Below are positions 10,856 to 22,358 of a stretch of 64,000 nt of DNA, piece by piece. Both the position numbers and the translations under genes were made by a program. The stretch comes from Euborellia annulipes (taxonomy: Eukaryota; Arthropoda; Insecta; Dermaptera; Anisolabididae), in the NCBI GenBank assembly GCA_023213315.1, contig JAKCPI010010584.1, forward strand, positions 22,787-86,786, written 5' to 3'. The notes under the pieces are model-generated. The model was not told where the DNA came from. It did no database searches and saw only the letters and a list, made by a program, of their open reading frames with translations. Numbering within the stretch: the stretch's first letter is position 1; each line of letters opens with the position of its first letter.

Positions 10856-11012
10856 ATGAAATATGTCCTAAAAAAATTTATATTTAATGTTACTTGCACA
10901 ATTGACAACAAAAATTATATGTAATCCAATGAAAACAAAAAACTTTAATGTTAATTTTCTCAAAACTCGGTAGTTGGGGCTTGACACACTATTGCATAAC
11001 AGGGTCCATATA

Positions 11013-11578
11013 TTCCTCCATTAACCATTTAAAAAAATTCCTAAAGAATATCTAAAAAAAAAAAAAAAAAAAGATACTAAATAGATCTATAAACGAGTAT
11101 ATAGCTATAAAGATGAGGTAGGCAGTAAGCCAAAGCCTCTCACTTGAGAGCAGTGATCGATTCCTTAAGGCAGAAAAGCCCTGAATTGGGCACCACCTGT
11201 TTAAGGGTGGAATTTATGGCCCCGAGGGTCGATGACTTATTCAAAGGACCGCCCTTTGTTTTCTATTAATACATTATGAACGTCCAGACAGAAGCACCCC
11301 CCCCCCCCCCCATTCCCCCACTCTCTTTCCTCTAAAACAATTAAACAATCATGGACCACTTATCGCCTGGGCTACCCTCTTCATCTTAAATTTAGCAGAA
11401 ATGATTTGCTTAAATACCTTTTAATTTTGTATTAATTAATTGCTTTAATCAATTTCGCGAGTTTTTTAATTACAATCCAAATTTGGCTTAATATAGGATC
11501 ATACTAAAGAATTTTTCTGCCCTATTTCAAATAAAATAAAATTTCATTTGACAGTAGTTTAGTTCTACTGTTGAACTG
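11013..11578. other. Unassigned segment
   Basis: No supported gene. Around 11100-11260 there is a less AT-rich patch with a B-box-like GATCGATTCC, possibly an old tRNA-related retroposon, but no A box could be paired with it. A C run lies at 11297-11310. Confidence 0.3.
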
Positions 11579-11722
11579 ATCAAAACTACACAAGTGCTTG
11601 CTGGAAGATAGGCAACCGAAATGGATTTTTTTTAATTAATTGCGCTAGTTATCAAAACTACACAAGTGCTTGCTGGAAGATAGGCAACCGAAATGGATTT
11701 TTTAAATTAATTGCGCTAGTTA
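11579..11722. repeat. Tandem duplication, two 72-bp units
   Basis: ATCAAAACTACACAAGTGC starts both units (11579 and 11651). The copies are nearly identical, differing mainly in a T-run, and both end TTGCGCTAGTTA. Recent local duplication. Confidence 0.9.
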
Positions 11723-11741
11723 TTTATAACAACTATCCATG

Positions 11742-11981
11742 CATTGGCGGATTAATGCAATTTTGTCGGGGGGGGGGGGTTTATTTAAGGACTTTGTGGG
11801 CATCTATGGCCATTTAGACCCCTTTCCTATTTATTTAAATTGATTGGTAACAAATTCAATTGAAATTAAAGCCCGGAAATCATAATTTCTTTAGATTACT
11901 AGTTTTTATAATATTGTGAATTTCTTCTCGGGGGGGGGGGGGCAATCGCCCCCCTCGCCCCCCCCCTTTAATCCGTCCCTG
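11742..11981. mobile_element. hAT-like MITE with TSD TATCCATG
   Basis: The direct repeat TATCCATG occurs at 11734-11741 and 11982-11989. The ends are CATTGGCGGATTAA and the inverse of CAGGGACGGATTAAA. Long G runs lie just inside both ends. The length of 240 bp and 8-bp TSD fit a hAT-superfamily MITE. Confidence 0.85.
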
Positions 11982-12044
11982 TATCCATGAGTGGTTAAGT
12001 CTAGAGGGGTTCTGGAGTAAATCGTCCAAAAATCAGTATTTTTT

Positions 12045-12290
12045 TCTTTCTCTTACTCTATATATGAAATATATAGAGATTTTTCTGTTATATACTTTTG
12101 TAATCTATGATTGTAAAAAAAAATCGAAGGGCTGAATGGCTTCAAGCTACAGCCGAGAAATAAAGAAAAAAAAAGTCCCCTGAGTCCAAAAAAGTGGGTC
12201 CCGCAAATTGGTCTGTCTGTATGTGTATATGTGTGTATGACGATTTTAAGCATGAAGGAACCAGAGATAAGGTTAAAAATTTGAATTTAT
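12045..12290 (+). repeat. HP composite repeat, diverged and truncated
   Basis: A decayed small hairpin (CTTTCTCTTACTCTATATATG) is followed by AGTCCCCTGAGTCCAAAAAAG, GGTCTGTCTGTATGTG and TTTTAAGCATGAAGGAACC. The remainder of the unit is lost, and about 60 bp near 12100 is unrelated. Confidence 0.7.
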
Positions 12291-14341
12291 TACTTTTGTA
12301 AGTTATTTTGGTGGCCGGGGAGGGGGAGGCTGGCAAGGGAGGAGAGGAAGTCACCACAATCGTTGCAATTGATTGCCCAGGCATTCTCCATTGTGGTAGG
12401 TAGCTAAAAGGGGTAGCAGGGATAAAATATGTCGATGTGACGATTCTCAAACATTTATTACTAATTGTGGTTTTTTTTAAATTAAATCTTAAGAAAATTA
12501 TTAACTTTATAGATCAAAGTTTGATCAAAGAGTCCCCTCCTTCCAAGATGTATCGATAACGAGGTCATCAAAAATGATTACTAGCTTGCTGATTTTTTTA
12601 CTGTTGCTTAGTTAATACCTGGTATTTATATAATTTAAAAGCTACATTGTCCTACAAATTGTGGGGTATGCTATCCCGGTCCTAAATTGTTAATATCACA
12701 AGACCATTTATCTCATTACTAACCGTAGGACAAAAATATGACATAATAGCTTAGTGTGTTCTCTGTCCAAATGAAACAATGTCCTACATGAAAACAGGTA
12801 TGTATCACTAGTCCGGGCAAGAATTGTCATTTTCATTTTTCTATTTGTAACATGACATAAAATTGGAGTTTTTACAAAGCAAATTACACAAAAATAAAAA
12901 AGCCCACAGTTAGTAATACATTTTTGAGAATCGTCAAATTGACATATTTTAACCCTGCTACACCTGTTAGCTACCACAATCGTTTGTAAGAGAAAAAGTT
13001 GGGCGTCTCATCAAAATGAACTCACCGAAAATTAGCTTGATAATAATAAATTGTAAAAATGGGCCCGGGATACTGGACTAATATGTTTGATATAAAATAA
13101 AAAAAATCACAAAAGATTTATTTTATTATTTCTATTTTACTTTAAATTGCTAATATCTCAAAACTCTGTCCGTGTGACTTATGACTCTATCCTACAGATC
13201 TCAACAAATATTGATATATATGCTCTATACATATTTATACATGTTAAATACATAGACCTATATTGTATTAATGTTTATTTATCTAAATGCAAAGTTCTCT
13301 CTCTAAAGAGGATTGGTTTTCTTTCAGATGTCTCTCAGTAGAAATCCTTTCTTTTTGAAATCGTCAATCCATCTTTTAGGTGCATGTCCAATTGAGCGTT
13401 TAATAGTAAATAAATATTCCCTAAGAGTTACATATTAGACTAATGAAATTACTAGTACCTGTGTCTAGTTATATGAAAGTCTTTTTTTTTATTAATATAT
13501 GTCTGAGATTTTAAATTAGCTTAAACATTAATTAAGAAATTAATGATTTAAAGAGAGATAATTGCAAATTAACAGTCGTAAACGGATTATAAGAAAGCCC
13601 TGAGGAATCACATATATTTCCCTTGTCCAGTAAAAGTTTAGGGCTGTTAATAGGGGGTTGGTTTGCTGGCTCCTTGCTTGCTTGCCTTTAGTGCCAAATT
13701 CCTTCTGTTTTTGCATTCTCATCCGGAACACTCCGACAAGTTGTATCACTTTCTTTTTTCTTTTTATACTGGGTGACAAAAAAAGGGTATTCATTTTATT
13801 TATCTCTTTAAGATAAAAATGAAATTTTGATCGAAGAAAAAATTTTTTATTTTCTTTTTCAATTACACTGCTCGGCAAGAAAAAAAAGCCCCGAAATAAT
13901 TCCTTCAGATTCTTAAGTAAAATGGCCTCCTGAATCCTAATATGACTTCCGTTTTCCCCTACCAAGTACCGTTTTCGGAGGACAACCCCTACTTATTTCT
14001 ACCCATTTTCGTTAATCTTAGGGCCATGAATTAAATTTGGAGGTATAAAAAATAATATTTTGGCCTTAACATTACTTTAGAAGGTCTAGAGAGGTGAAAA
14101 GTTCGAAAACATGAACATTTGGCTCCAAGGGGGGATGTGGGGAGGATTTTGTCCCTCAAATTGCAAAAAAAAAAAAAAAAAAAAAAACATTAATGATCGA
14201 TTTTTTCTGTTTTTTTTTTCTTCAGTTTTTTCACTGCTTTTCTACATATTCCAGCTAGCAGGCCTGGGTTAAGGTTTGCTCAGGGATTTGACATGGGGCG
14301 CGGCGGAAAAATTCTGATATATTAAGGGCGCCGGGAACTGA
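12291..14341. other. Unassigned AT-rich segment
   Basis: No host gene or repeat family recognised. The longest frame here (13540-13965, minus) is low-complexity, rich in K, F and L, with no domain. A poly(A) run lies at 14164-14187. Confidence 0.3.
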
Positions 14342-14360
14342 AAAAGTTTGGGAACCCCTG
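14342..14360 (-). mobile_element. hAT-type MITE end (solo terminus)
   Basis: On the minus strand it begins CAGGGGTTCCCAAACTTT, a common hAT terminal repeat. The other end was not found. The GC-rich stretch at 14288-14340 may be internal sequence of the same element. Confidence 0.45.
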
Positions 14361-14369
14361 CTTTATATT

Positions 14370-14582
14370 TAACTCAGAAAGACCCACTGACAGACATGTT
14401 GCGAAAACGACTTTTTTTGTACTCAGGGGACCTCAAAACATGTATTTCTATCTGTGCAAAAGTCATACCCCTAATATACATACTGTATTTAGGTAAGAGA
14501 AAGTAAAAATGGCAATTTTTTATCCAGAAAATTATTACTTTCTCTTACCCTATATATGAAATATATAGAGAGAGAAAGTATT
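14370..14582 (-). repeat. HP fragment plus a solo small hairpin
   Basis: The minus-oriented part has GACAGACATGTTGCGAAAAC, CAGGGGACCTCAAAACATG and ends GGTAAGAGAAAGTA (14512). A separate, complete small hairpin (TTACTTTCTCTTACCC to GAGAGAAAGTA) lies at 14536-14580 in the opposite orientation. Confidence 0.75.
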
Positions 14583-14654
14583 TTGACATATTTTATTAAT
14601 TTATAAACATTATTTTGTTCATTTAAATAAGTAAACGGTACAAATAAAAAACAA

Positions 14655-14768
14655 ATAGGGTTGGTCGCTAATGCAATTTAAATAAATTGTCGCATGAGAC
14701 GGGATGCGAACCACCGACTCTTGGTACAAATGGCCCGCACGCTAACCACTACACCAAGGCCCGAGGGC
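14655..14768 (-). mobile_element. tRNA-derived SINE, head and short body
   Basis: Read on the minus strand: CCTCGGGCCTTGGTGTAGTG, GTTAGCGTGCGGGCC (A-box side), ACCAAGAGTCGGTGGTTCGC (B box), then GTCTCATGCGACAATTTATT. It shares the body variant TCATGCGACAAA with the copy at 55086-55180, so it is a sub-family distinct from the ATTTAAGCCATTTGG type. Confidence 0.8.
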
Positions 14769-15955
14769 TGTGTTGGTTGTTTGCAATTGAAAGAAACGTA
14801 GAGAACGTGGGGGAGGGGATCACCCACGCAACTCGCTCGCTCGGACTCCATTGAGAGTTATAGACAGCAAGTCTCTGAAGAGAGAGAGCGGAAAGGCTAA
14901 AAAGGGGAAGCGCCAAATATCTTCCTCCAACACTTGCTGCCTTTTAGATTCTTTTTCTAATCCTTTATTTGGAATAAACCAATATAAAAAGTATCTAATT
15001 TCATTTGTTTTTAAATCTTGATTTATTGTTCTAATATTAGGACAAATTAGTTCTTTAATAATTGTTTATCAAGTAGCAGTTACATTTAAAACATTTAGCT
15101 CTAAAGATAAGCCAAGCACGAAACGTCAAAGTTGATTTATCTTTTTTTTTTTAACCCCATCATCCCGGGTGTTTTTTTATCACTTTTAATCTTAAATAAT
15201 ATTGAAATATTCATATTTGCTTTCTAATATTTCTTCATTTTTGATTTATTTATACTATTTTATTATTCATCTTCTTTTATAAAAATATACTAACAAACTC
15301 ACAGATAAAGAGAGCAAATAAAATCCTCTCTCAAAATATACAAACTTCTATTCTTTCACTTTCACTCTTTAAGTAAATAAATATTTCTGCAAAACGAAAT
15401 TATTTTTCAAACATATTCAATCAAATATTTGCTTAGGTTTGAACATTATCAATACTTGATAATTTGATATAAAATTTTGTCTTGATGCAGAGTCGGCTCC
15501 ATTAACACAATTTAGGGGATATATAAATAATTTGGAGTAACTCGTTTAGATCGCCATAAGCGGGCGGCGAGCCTAGTAAAAATAATATTTTTCACTTATC
15601 AATTTTAATTGAGATTCTTTATTCATCACCTTCTTCATTTCATGTTTTCTTTTGGACATGTACATGTCCATCCTTGCGATTTTCTTTACTTAATTAGTAT
15701 AGTTTTTGAATAATTTCCTACATAATATAACGTGATCTCCGTTTATTCAGTCGAGGATGGAGACTAGTCGTTTTAAAAACACTTTTATATAAAACTTTTG
15801 GCACTAATTAATAAGGTGGAGCGAAAAAGTACGATTTTTCACTTTTTTTTTGAAATCGAAAACGGCCGGGGGCGGAAAAGTTGTTACATGTTATAACTAA
15901 CAATAAGATAACCTGAAATTTTTATGAAAATGGGATGATATCTTGTAGTACCACG
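14769..15955. other. Unassigned AT-rich segment
   Basis: No gene or complete repeat. At 15560-15578 the phrase GCGGGCGGCGAGCCTAGT resembles a Helitron 3' end, but no hairpin or 5' end supports it. Confidence 0.3.
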
Positions 15956-16160
15956 CATAGGCGTAGCCAGAAATTTTCGATGGGGGGGTTCAGGATTTCC
16001 TCTCCCCCCCCCCCCCCGATTAATGGGGCAGTATAAGGTGTCTAATGAAATATATGACTAGCCAATCCGCCCTCCTGGACCCCCTCGGATTGGCTCGGGC
16101 CCGCCCTTTCTTAATTAAGTGCCCCAATTTTTCATTCATCTCGTTTCAGGCAATAAAAAA
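15956..16160 (-). mobile_element. hAT-like MITE family D, truncated, with Helitron tail
   Basis: The end CATAGGCGTAGCCAG and the GTGTCTAATGAAATATATG block match the reverse complement of the 33884-34527 element. As in that copy, the MITE sequence is broken at ACTAG by a Helitron 3' part (minus orientation, GCTCGGGCCCGCCC). The other terminus is missing, being cut where a small HP hairpin begins. Confidence 0.7.
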
Positions 16161-16162
16161 AA

Positions 16163-16202
16163 TCTTACCCTATATATGAAATATATATAGAGAGAAAGTA
16201 TT
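16163..16202. repeat. Solo small HP hairpin
   Basis: TCTTACCCTATATATGAAAT paired with ATATATATAGAGAGAAAGTA, the same hairpin that opens HP copies, standing without the rest of the unit. Confidence 0.75.
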
Positions 16203-17145
16203 GTTTATTTATCTATATTTATTTCATTTCACTGCTTTAAGTGGGTTCAGGAGCGACGTCTAAACGTACTTTAAAAAAAAAACTAGATTATTATAAGGAA
16301 TTTTTCAATGCGGTTTTTTTTTAAATAAATTAAATTCATAAGAGATTATTGGGACATCGAGCTATAATTTTTTTAATGACTTATTAAAAATTATCGTAAT
16401 TAATTTTTTTGTTATCAAGCAAATACAAAAAAACAATCTGCCCCAATAATCTTTAATTTTTTTTAAATTTAAAAATGAATTTATTGTTATTATTAATCAC
16501 ATATTAATTAAGAAATTTTTAAACTAAGATTGGTAGATATATTTAAAATTTATCTGTCAAATAGTTAATCACTCTTGCAAAAGATGGCAGGCTAGTCTAA
16601 CAACCGATATAGAATTAGCCTATATATGGCCTATATTTATATATTTTTATGCTTTTATAAAAGATACATAATATATAATAACATTTATAAAGTATTTATT
16701 ATTAAAAGATCAATGTAAATCAACCAAATCCATTAAATGATTAGCTACCATGCTGACATCTCTTGGCAAATTTTCGTAAAAGGTGTTGTTTTTTGGCTTA
16801 CTTTTGAAGACACACAACGCCCTCTTCTCGGGAAAAACATGCGTAACTTCTACCTCCTGAACTCCCTTAAGCGAAACTCTAATAAGGAAAAAAAATAAAA
16901 TAAAAAATAAATAAATAAAATAAAAAACAATGTAGAAAGGCCAAATAAATGCTATTTTACAAAGCCCCATACAGGAAATGAAATCGTGCCAAGATTTCAA
17001 CTAAGTGGTCACGTGACTCAAAAAATGTTACTCAACTATTATATATAGCTAAATAAAAAATTTAAAAAAATATCTGTTGAATGGAATTAGCCAAGTGGAG
17101 GAGATAATCATTCATTATATACTCATTTAGAGATGACTATAAAAA
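16203..17145. other. Unassigned AT-rich segment
   Basis: Nothing recognised. The 96-codon minus frame at 16710-17000 is hydrophobic and low-complexity in its middle, with no recognisable domain; probably chance. Confidence 0.3.
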
Positions 17146-17845
17146 TAAAAAATCTGGTGTGACTGGCGCACAGCACACAACTTTCTCTTACCTTCGGTAA
17201 TCGAAAGTTGTGTTCTGTGCTTGTCACACCAGATTTTTCGTGTCGAAATATATTTAGTTCCCGACAGTACGGTACATTTGAATTCAGATGTAAAATTTAT
17301 AAGTATGGGAAAATATTTATATTTTGTTACCATGGCAACCATTTTTCCTATCTTTCCTATGAAACACAAGAGTAAAGTGGTCTTCAGAAGATTTCAATCG
17401 CAAAATGAGAATATACATTTTAAAGAGCATCTAAAAAATAATTGATTTTTGAATTTAAAAAAAAATCGTTGGAGCAAATTTTGAGAAAATCGAAAAAAAC
17501 TGAAAAAGTACATCAGTAAAGTACTAGTACTCTTTGGCCGATTTTGATTAAAAGCTTATTTTTCCGGTCCCGGGGGGTGTTTAACTTAAATATAAAATTT
17601 CAACCTCGTAGCTCAATTCCTTCATGCTTAAAATTGAACACACACCCACCCACCCACCCACACACCCACCCACCCACCCACCCACCCACCCACAGACAGA
17701 CCATGTCGCGAAAACCACTTTTTTGGATTCAGGGGACCTCAAAACGTGAAGATCCATCAAAATCTCGACATCGAATTTTTGACATGAATCCAATACTTTC
17801 TCTCATATATATATTACATATATACATAGGTAAGAGAAAGTAATA
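17146..17845 (-). repeat. HP composite repeat, full-length copy
   Basis: A clean minus-oriented copy: large hairpin (17148-17238), ACCATGGCAACCATTTTTCC, the CAAATTTTGAGAAAATCG block, AGTACTAGTACTCTTTGG, GGTCCCGGGGGGTGTTTAAC, CTCAATTCCTTCATGC, a CCCA microsatellite, CATGTCGCGAAAACC, TCGACATCGAATTTTTGAC and the small hairpin ending GGTAAGAGAAAGTA. Very similar to the plus copies at 10131 and 37384, which suggests fairly recent spread. Confidence 0.88.
17638..17694. repeat. CCCA microsatellite inside HP
   Basis: About 14 CCCA-type units with two CACA interruptions, at the same HP position that carries GT repeats in the 10131 copy. Confidence 0.95.
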
Positions 17846-18640
17846 ACAAGAAGATTGAATTTTTCACCCTCTCACGTCCCTTAGGGGACTAATTGGTGAC
17901 AAATGTGATGGAACTTTTGGTTACGAGTTGAAAATGAAACGCATGTCTATCAAATGGAGGATGAAGAGAGAGAGGATCATTTTGATGATGCTGATGATAA
18001 TTGTTTGAGGAATCGTTGCGGCCAGCCATAAAGCCCCTTCAGCCAGCCCTTCAGCCTTTCAGCCCTATTGCAAAACTTCAGGGGTTTCTTCTCCCCTGGC
18101 TGGTTGGTTGGTTTCCTTCCTACTTGTTGATAGGCGCGAGGCGTGCTTTGCGAACAAACTGTGCAAAGCCTCCCCCTCCTCGCTCTCCTCAAAAATAAAA
18201 AAACAACCCTAAGCCTTGCAATTTCTTTCACTTTTTTTTAATTATTTGTTCGTTTTAAGATGCTATTCATTAATTAATGTCTAATGTTGAAAGCCAAAAA
18301 AAAAAAAAAACATGTATTAATAGATACAGGGATGGACAAACCCACAAGCGGGCGCAATTAGTCTAATATTATCGTGACATGAATTATTTATGTTAAATGT
18401 TAAAAATTTGAGAATTTATTTAGGCCTTGTTTTTAATTTACCGTCATTTTCTGCTGCGGTGTATACATATAATCTTAATTATCAGCCTACAGACAATATA
18501 ATAAATTAAAATTATTTATGAATTTATTTTGAACTAATCCCCCGCGAACTTTTTTTTCGCCCTGGCCCGAAAGGGCTCTCCTCAACAGCAAGCAAATCCA
18601 AAAGACAAATCATTTCGACTATCAACACACAAACCGACAC
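17846..18640. other. Unassigned segment
   Basis: No gene. Around 18020-18070 there is a cluster of CAGCC phrases, and an A run lies at 18297-18310. Frames seen here overlap on both strands and lack domains. Confidence 0.3.
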
Positions 18641-18642
18641 CA

Positions 18643-18840
18643 CCATGGGCGTAATTAGGGGGGTGCCGGGGGGAGCTGGGCTCCCCCAGAAGGCTCGTGC
18701 CCCCCCCCCCCCCCCCCCAGAAAGCTCCTTGGCCCAAGAAAAATTGAGAAAATATGGGACTTTCTAGGCTCACTGGAGGTTAGCCGGTCCCATGCCCCCC
18801 CCCCCCCACCCCAGCCAAATTCTCCAGTTACGTCCATGGC
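18643..18840. mobile_element. hAT-like MITE with G/C runs
   Basis: The ends CATGGGCGTAATTAGG and, inverted, CATGGACGTAACTGGAG form a TIR with mismatches. C and G runs lie inside both ends. Flanks are GACACCAC on the left and GCACCACA on the right, so a TSD is possible only with an indel. The open frames across it are G/C-run artefacts. Confidence 0.6.
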
Positions 18841-19011
18841 ACCACACAACCCAACACATCTCAAAAGGAAACACAAGCCTCGGAAACATCCAGCAACACG
18901 ACGACTTGGCAGATTGAGGCCCCGAAGTCAACCAACCTAAACTAAACACAGACATGATCACACAAACACCCAATCTAAATCCGCATTTATATTTTTCTCT
19001 TCTTGAGCTTC

Positions 19012-19244
19012 TCATTCACACTCACACTCACACACAACATTCACCCAGTCTTTTCGGCAACTCAGGCCATATAAAATTTGACGATATCCGTTATTGATTA
19101 ATATACAAATTGAGGGTCCAAGCATTCTTATTTAAGTCATTTGGTATCTAAATGACTTAAATAAAATCATCGGACTGCCTGGGGTCCGAACCCGCGACTT
19201 TGGGTTACGAGGTTAGCACGCTAACCCCTACACCAAGCCCGTGG
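19012..19244 (-). mobile_element. tRNA-derived SINE, nearly complete
   Basis: On the minus strand: GGGCTTGGTGTAGGGGTTAG (A-box region), GGGTTCGG-like B box in a decayed form near 19185, the palindromic block ATTTAAGTCATTTAG and CCAAATGACTTAAATAAG, then GGCCTGAGTTGCCGAAAAG and a TGTGAGTG tail. Full order of family parts is present. Confidence 0.85.
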
Positions 19245-21146
19245 ACCTTCTTGAGCTTAGGATACTTTACATACTCTGGGCCGAAAATTATTTATTTATT
19301 TTTTTTACTATTTAAATTACACCTCATAAACATTTATGCATTATATGTATGTTTTGATATATTAATTCTTCAAAAATATATTTTAATATTTAATTTTTTT
19401 ATTATTTATTATTATAATAGTGGTATTTTAATTATTTAATTAAATTTTATTAATATTAAAATTCCTGATCAAAAGTTATTGTCTTCATGTAGCTTCTTAT
19501 CTCTTTTCTAAACTCTATGCCTTCATATTTACTCTTTGCTCTTTTTCTATACTCGTTGCTTCAAGTTGAATTGGTCTTGTGATATTCTGACGTTTAATTT
19601 TTTTTTGTGTTGTGTTCTCTCCTTGTCTTCAATATTCTCATCGAAATTTTCTTCTCAAATGTGTGAGTAGCATTCATAAATAAATAAATATTAATATTTT
19701 AATAAAATATATTGGTAGATATAATTATTAGTAAGATTAATTTTGATAACTGACAGCACTCATCCGTAGACAGATTCATTCCATACAAATACACAACAGA
19801 ATTCCTTAATTATATTATTAAATAATTAGTACAAATTTAAAATTATATAATTCCTGATTTATTATGTCATGAATTTACGATCGTATATATTTTTAATATA
19901 ATTTAGGGCTATAAACATACAACACACACCTTCACAGAAACCTAATCAATTTTCTTAAATTTTTGAATTAATAAATTTTTTTATCTAGGAATTGAATGTG
20001 GGGAAATGATAAACTGACTCATCAGAAAAATATTTGCATGCATTTATCGAAAATACCATTATTATTTACTAAATATAATATTTTGAGGCCTCTAATGATT
20101 TTATCATGAGAGCTTTCAAACAATTTTTTTTTTTAATTTACTGGTGGTATATATTTTATTATCAATCTTATTTTATTATTTAATTAATAGCCTATTTGTT
20201 ATTTTCTTTTTAAAGAGACTCATTCATTTGAACTTAACTTTTCTGCATTGTTTTAACTTAAACCAAATCACTTCATCATCATATAAATTTATATATCTAT
20301 CCTCTATGATTATATGTTGATGAAATAGTAGGCACCCATGAAAATGGGATTTTTTGAATATTTATAAATATTAAGCTTAACTTTGATAACTTCTAGGTTT
20401 AATATTAAAGCAGCAACATGCGTTTTCTTATATGATTATTTCATTGTTTTATTTTTACTTTTTTTTTTTTTTTTACAAAACACAATCACTCTATTATATT
20501 ATTTAAATAATTACATAATTCTTGATTAATTGTAGGCACCCAGGAAAATGGGATTTTTTTATGTGTTGTGAATTTTTTGAAAATTCATATATCTAAGCTT
20601 AGTGATTATTTAATTTTATTAATGTAATGTGTAATTTAATTTTTTTAGGTGCAGTGTGAGTCAATATTTTTAAACCCCCCCAAGTGTTGTTTAGTGATTG
20701 TTTCATTGGTTTTTTTTTAATAGGCTATGAAAAATTTTTTATAGCAACTTGTGTTGTACAAGAGATTTCCATCTTTTTTTTTATAAAAACAATGAAATAA
20801 TCACATGAGAAAACTTAATTAATAAAAATTCTCTCGACTATCTTTATTTCCTTGGCTTTGTTCATTGGTTTATACTTTTTTTGTTAACTCTTCTTCTTTG
20901 GCTTGATGCATCTTAAAGTTGGAAAAAAATGGACTTGGGAAGCCTCTTTAAGACTAGTTGAAGTGATATTTTTTAGAAAATAAATCATAACTCTCTTTGT
21001 TTTCAACATATCAAGCTGAAATTTGAGAAAGAAATATTCAGAAAGAGATTCAGATTTAGAAAAAAAATAAATTAATCATTAATTTTTATATTAACCCCCC
21101 TCCCCCTCCCCCCCCCCCAAAAAAAAACTACCAAAAATCAACTATT
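19245..21146. other. Unassigned AT-rich segment
   Basis: No gene recognised. It includes the imperfect 200-bp duplication listed separately and several T runs. A C-rich run is at 21097-21119. Confidence 0.3.
20330..20740. repeat. Imperfect tandem repeat, period about 204 bp
   Basis: The phrase GTAGGCACCC, then AAAATGGGATTTTTT, appears at 20330 and again at 20534, each followed by TCTAAGCTTA-like or AAGCTTAAC sequence and a TTTCATTG phrase. Homology is patchy, so this is an old duplication at best. Confidence 0.45.
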
Positions 21147-21525
21147 TTTACTTTCTCTTACCTCTATATATATGTTAATATATATATAGAGAGAAAGTAT
21201 TGGATTCATGTCAAAAATTCGATGTCGAGATTTTGATAGATATACACGTTTTGAAGTCCCTTGAATTAAAAAAAAGTGGTTTTCGCGACACGGTCTTCTG
21301 TCTGTGAACAAAATATCTCAAGAACGCAAAGAGCTACGAGATTGAAATTTTACACCCCCATGGGACGTGACACTAAGCTTTTGAACGAAATCGGTCAAAG
21401 AGTACTAGTACTTTGGTGATGCACTTTTTCAGTTTTTTTCAATTTTCTCAAAATTCGCTCCAACGATTTTGATTAAAATTCAAATATCAATTATTTTTTA
21501 GATGCTCTTTAAAATGTATATTCAT
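21147..21525 (+). repeat. HP composite repeat, 5' half
   Basis: Small hairpin (TTACTTTCTCTTACCTC to GAGAGAAAGTA), GTCAAAAATTCGATGTCGAG, TTCGCGACACGGTC, GTGAACAAAATATCTCAAG (no microsatellite expansion), CCATGGGACGTGACAC, GAGTACTAGTACTTTG and GATGCTCTTTAAAATG. It stops before the large hairpin. Confidence 0.85.
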
Positions 21526-21766
21526 TCTCCTTACTCATAGCTCTATACACTTTATCAAGTCTTTCTCTAACTTTTTTAAGCCATCTAAAAAGTAAGATAT
21601 CGGAAGGTCAAGGGCGGATTCAGAGGTTTTACTCGGGGGGGGGGGTAATCTGGCGGGACTCGTCGCACAGCACACTAATTTTTCTTAATTTCGGTAATTT
21701 AAAGGCGTATTCTCTACTTGTTTGCCAGAATATAAATACAAATCAAATTTTTAAGTATCTATATAT

Positions 21767-22358
21767 TTTTTTTTTTTTTTATTTTATTTATTTATTTATT
21801 TACTTATCAAAATACAAAATCAATTACAAAAAAATAGTCTACATTCTATCAAACATGATAAATTTAAATAAATATAGCCACCATTACCCTTTTTTGGGTT
21901 TTTGGTTTCATCCTTCTTGGATTCTTCTTTCTTCCTCCTCCTCTTCTCTTGTTCTCTCTATTCTTCTTATTAATTCTATCATCCCATCATCTATTTCTTC
22001 CGTCAGTCCTTTCCACCATTCTTTCATTTCTCTTCCTATTTTCCTCTCGAATTCGCTGCAATTCTCGCAATGTTGCGCTGTTTCTTTCTCCTTCTCACAT
22101 CCCCTGCACATTTTTCCTCCTCTGTCTTCTCTCCCCCTCCATATATTCCCACATCTTGCTCGCGCCCAGAGTTTTTTGGTTTCTTCTTGCCATTTATTAT
22201 TTCGCCAATAGGTTGACATCTCTATACTATTTTTTATTTTTTTATAATAATGGCAGTAATTCGATGTGTCCACCTTTGCCCAGTCGTTTTGGACAATTTG
22301 TTCAAGGTCCGTTCTCAACATTTCCTCCATTATTGAGATCATCTTTTGACGGTCTATA
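21767..22358 (-). mobile_element. 5'-truncated LINE insertion with A-rich tail
   Basis: The insert is flanked by TATCTATATAT at 21756-21766 and 22359-22369, an 11-bp TSD that duplicates the 5' end of the host Helitron. On the minus strand it starts TAGACCGTCAAAAG, contains the terminal part of a reverse-transcriptase-type protein and ends in an AAATAAATAAAT-rich stretch and poly(A) (21767-21800). It is a dead-on-arrival copy with only the 3' end retained. Confidence 0.88.
21908..22354 (-). pseudogene. Non-LTR retrotransposon ORF2 C-terminal fragment
   Basis: The frame encodes about 148 residues after the insertion boundary, starting DRQKM and ending at a stop at 21908. It has the hallmark of the C-terminal zinc-knuckle region of R1/jockey-type ORF2 proteins: RARCGN, then C-x2-C (MCRGC), KEKETAQH, and CENC, giving C-x2-C-x8-H-x3-C. 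It is followed by a basic and acidic helix-rich tail. The endonuclease and polymerase domains are absent, so it cannot be functional. The first eight codons of the apparent frame belong to the flanking Helitron. Similarity to insect LINE proteins is from recognition of the motif, not from a search. Confidence 0.8.

Larger units (their letters stand above)
10030..11012. mobile_element. TIR element enclosing an HP copy
   Basis: The left end TATATGGACCCTGTTATGCA, followed by TTAGTGTGTCAAGC, is mirrored at 10979-11012 by GCTTGACACACTATTGCA then TAACAGGGTCCATATA, giving TIRs of about 34 bp with one mismatch. The HP copy at 10131-10855 fills most of the interior. A TA duplication is possible but cannot be distinguished in the TA-rich flanks. 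Confidence 0.65.

Noticed and set aside
13540..13965. 141-codon minus frame
   Set aside because: Low-complexity K/F/L composition, no motif, no splice partners, no conserved copy.
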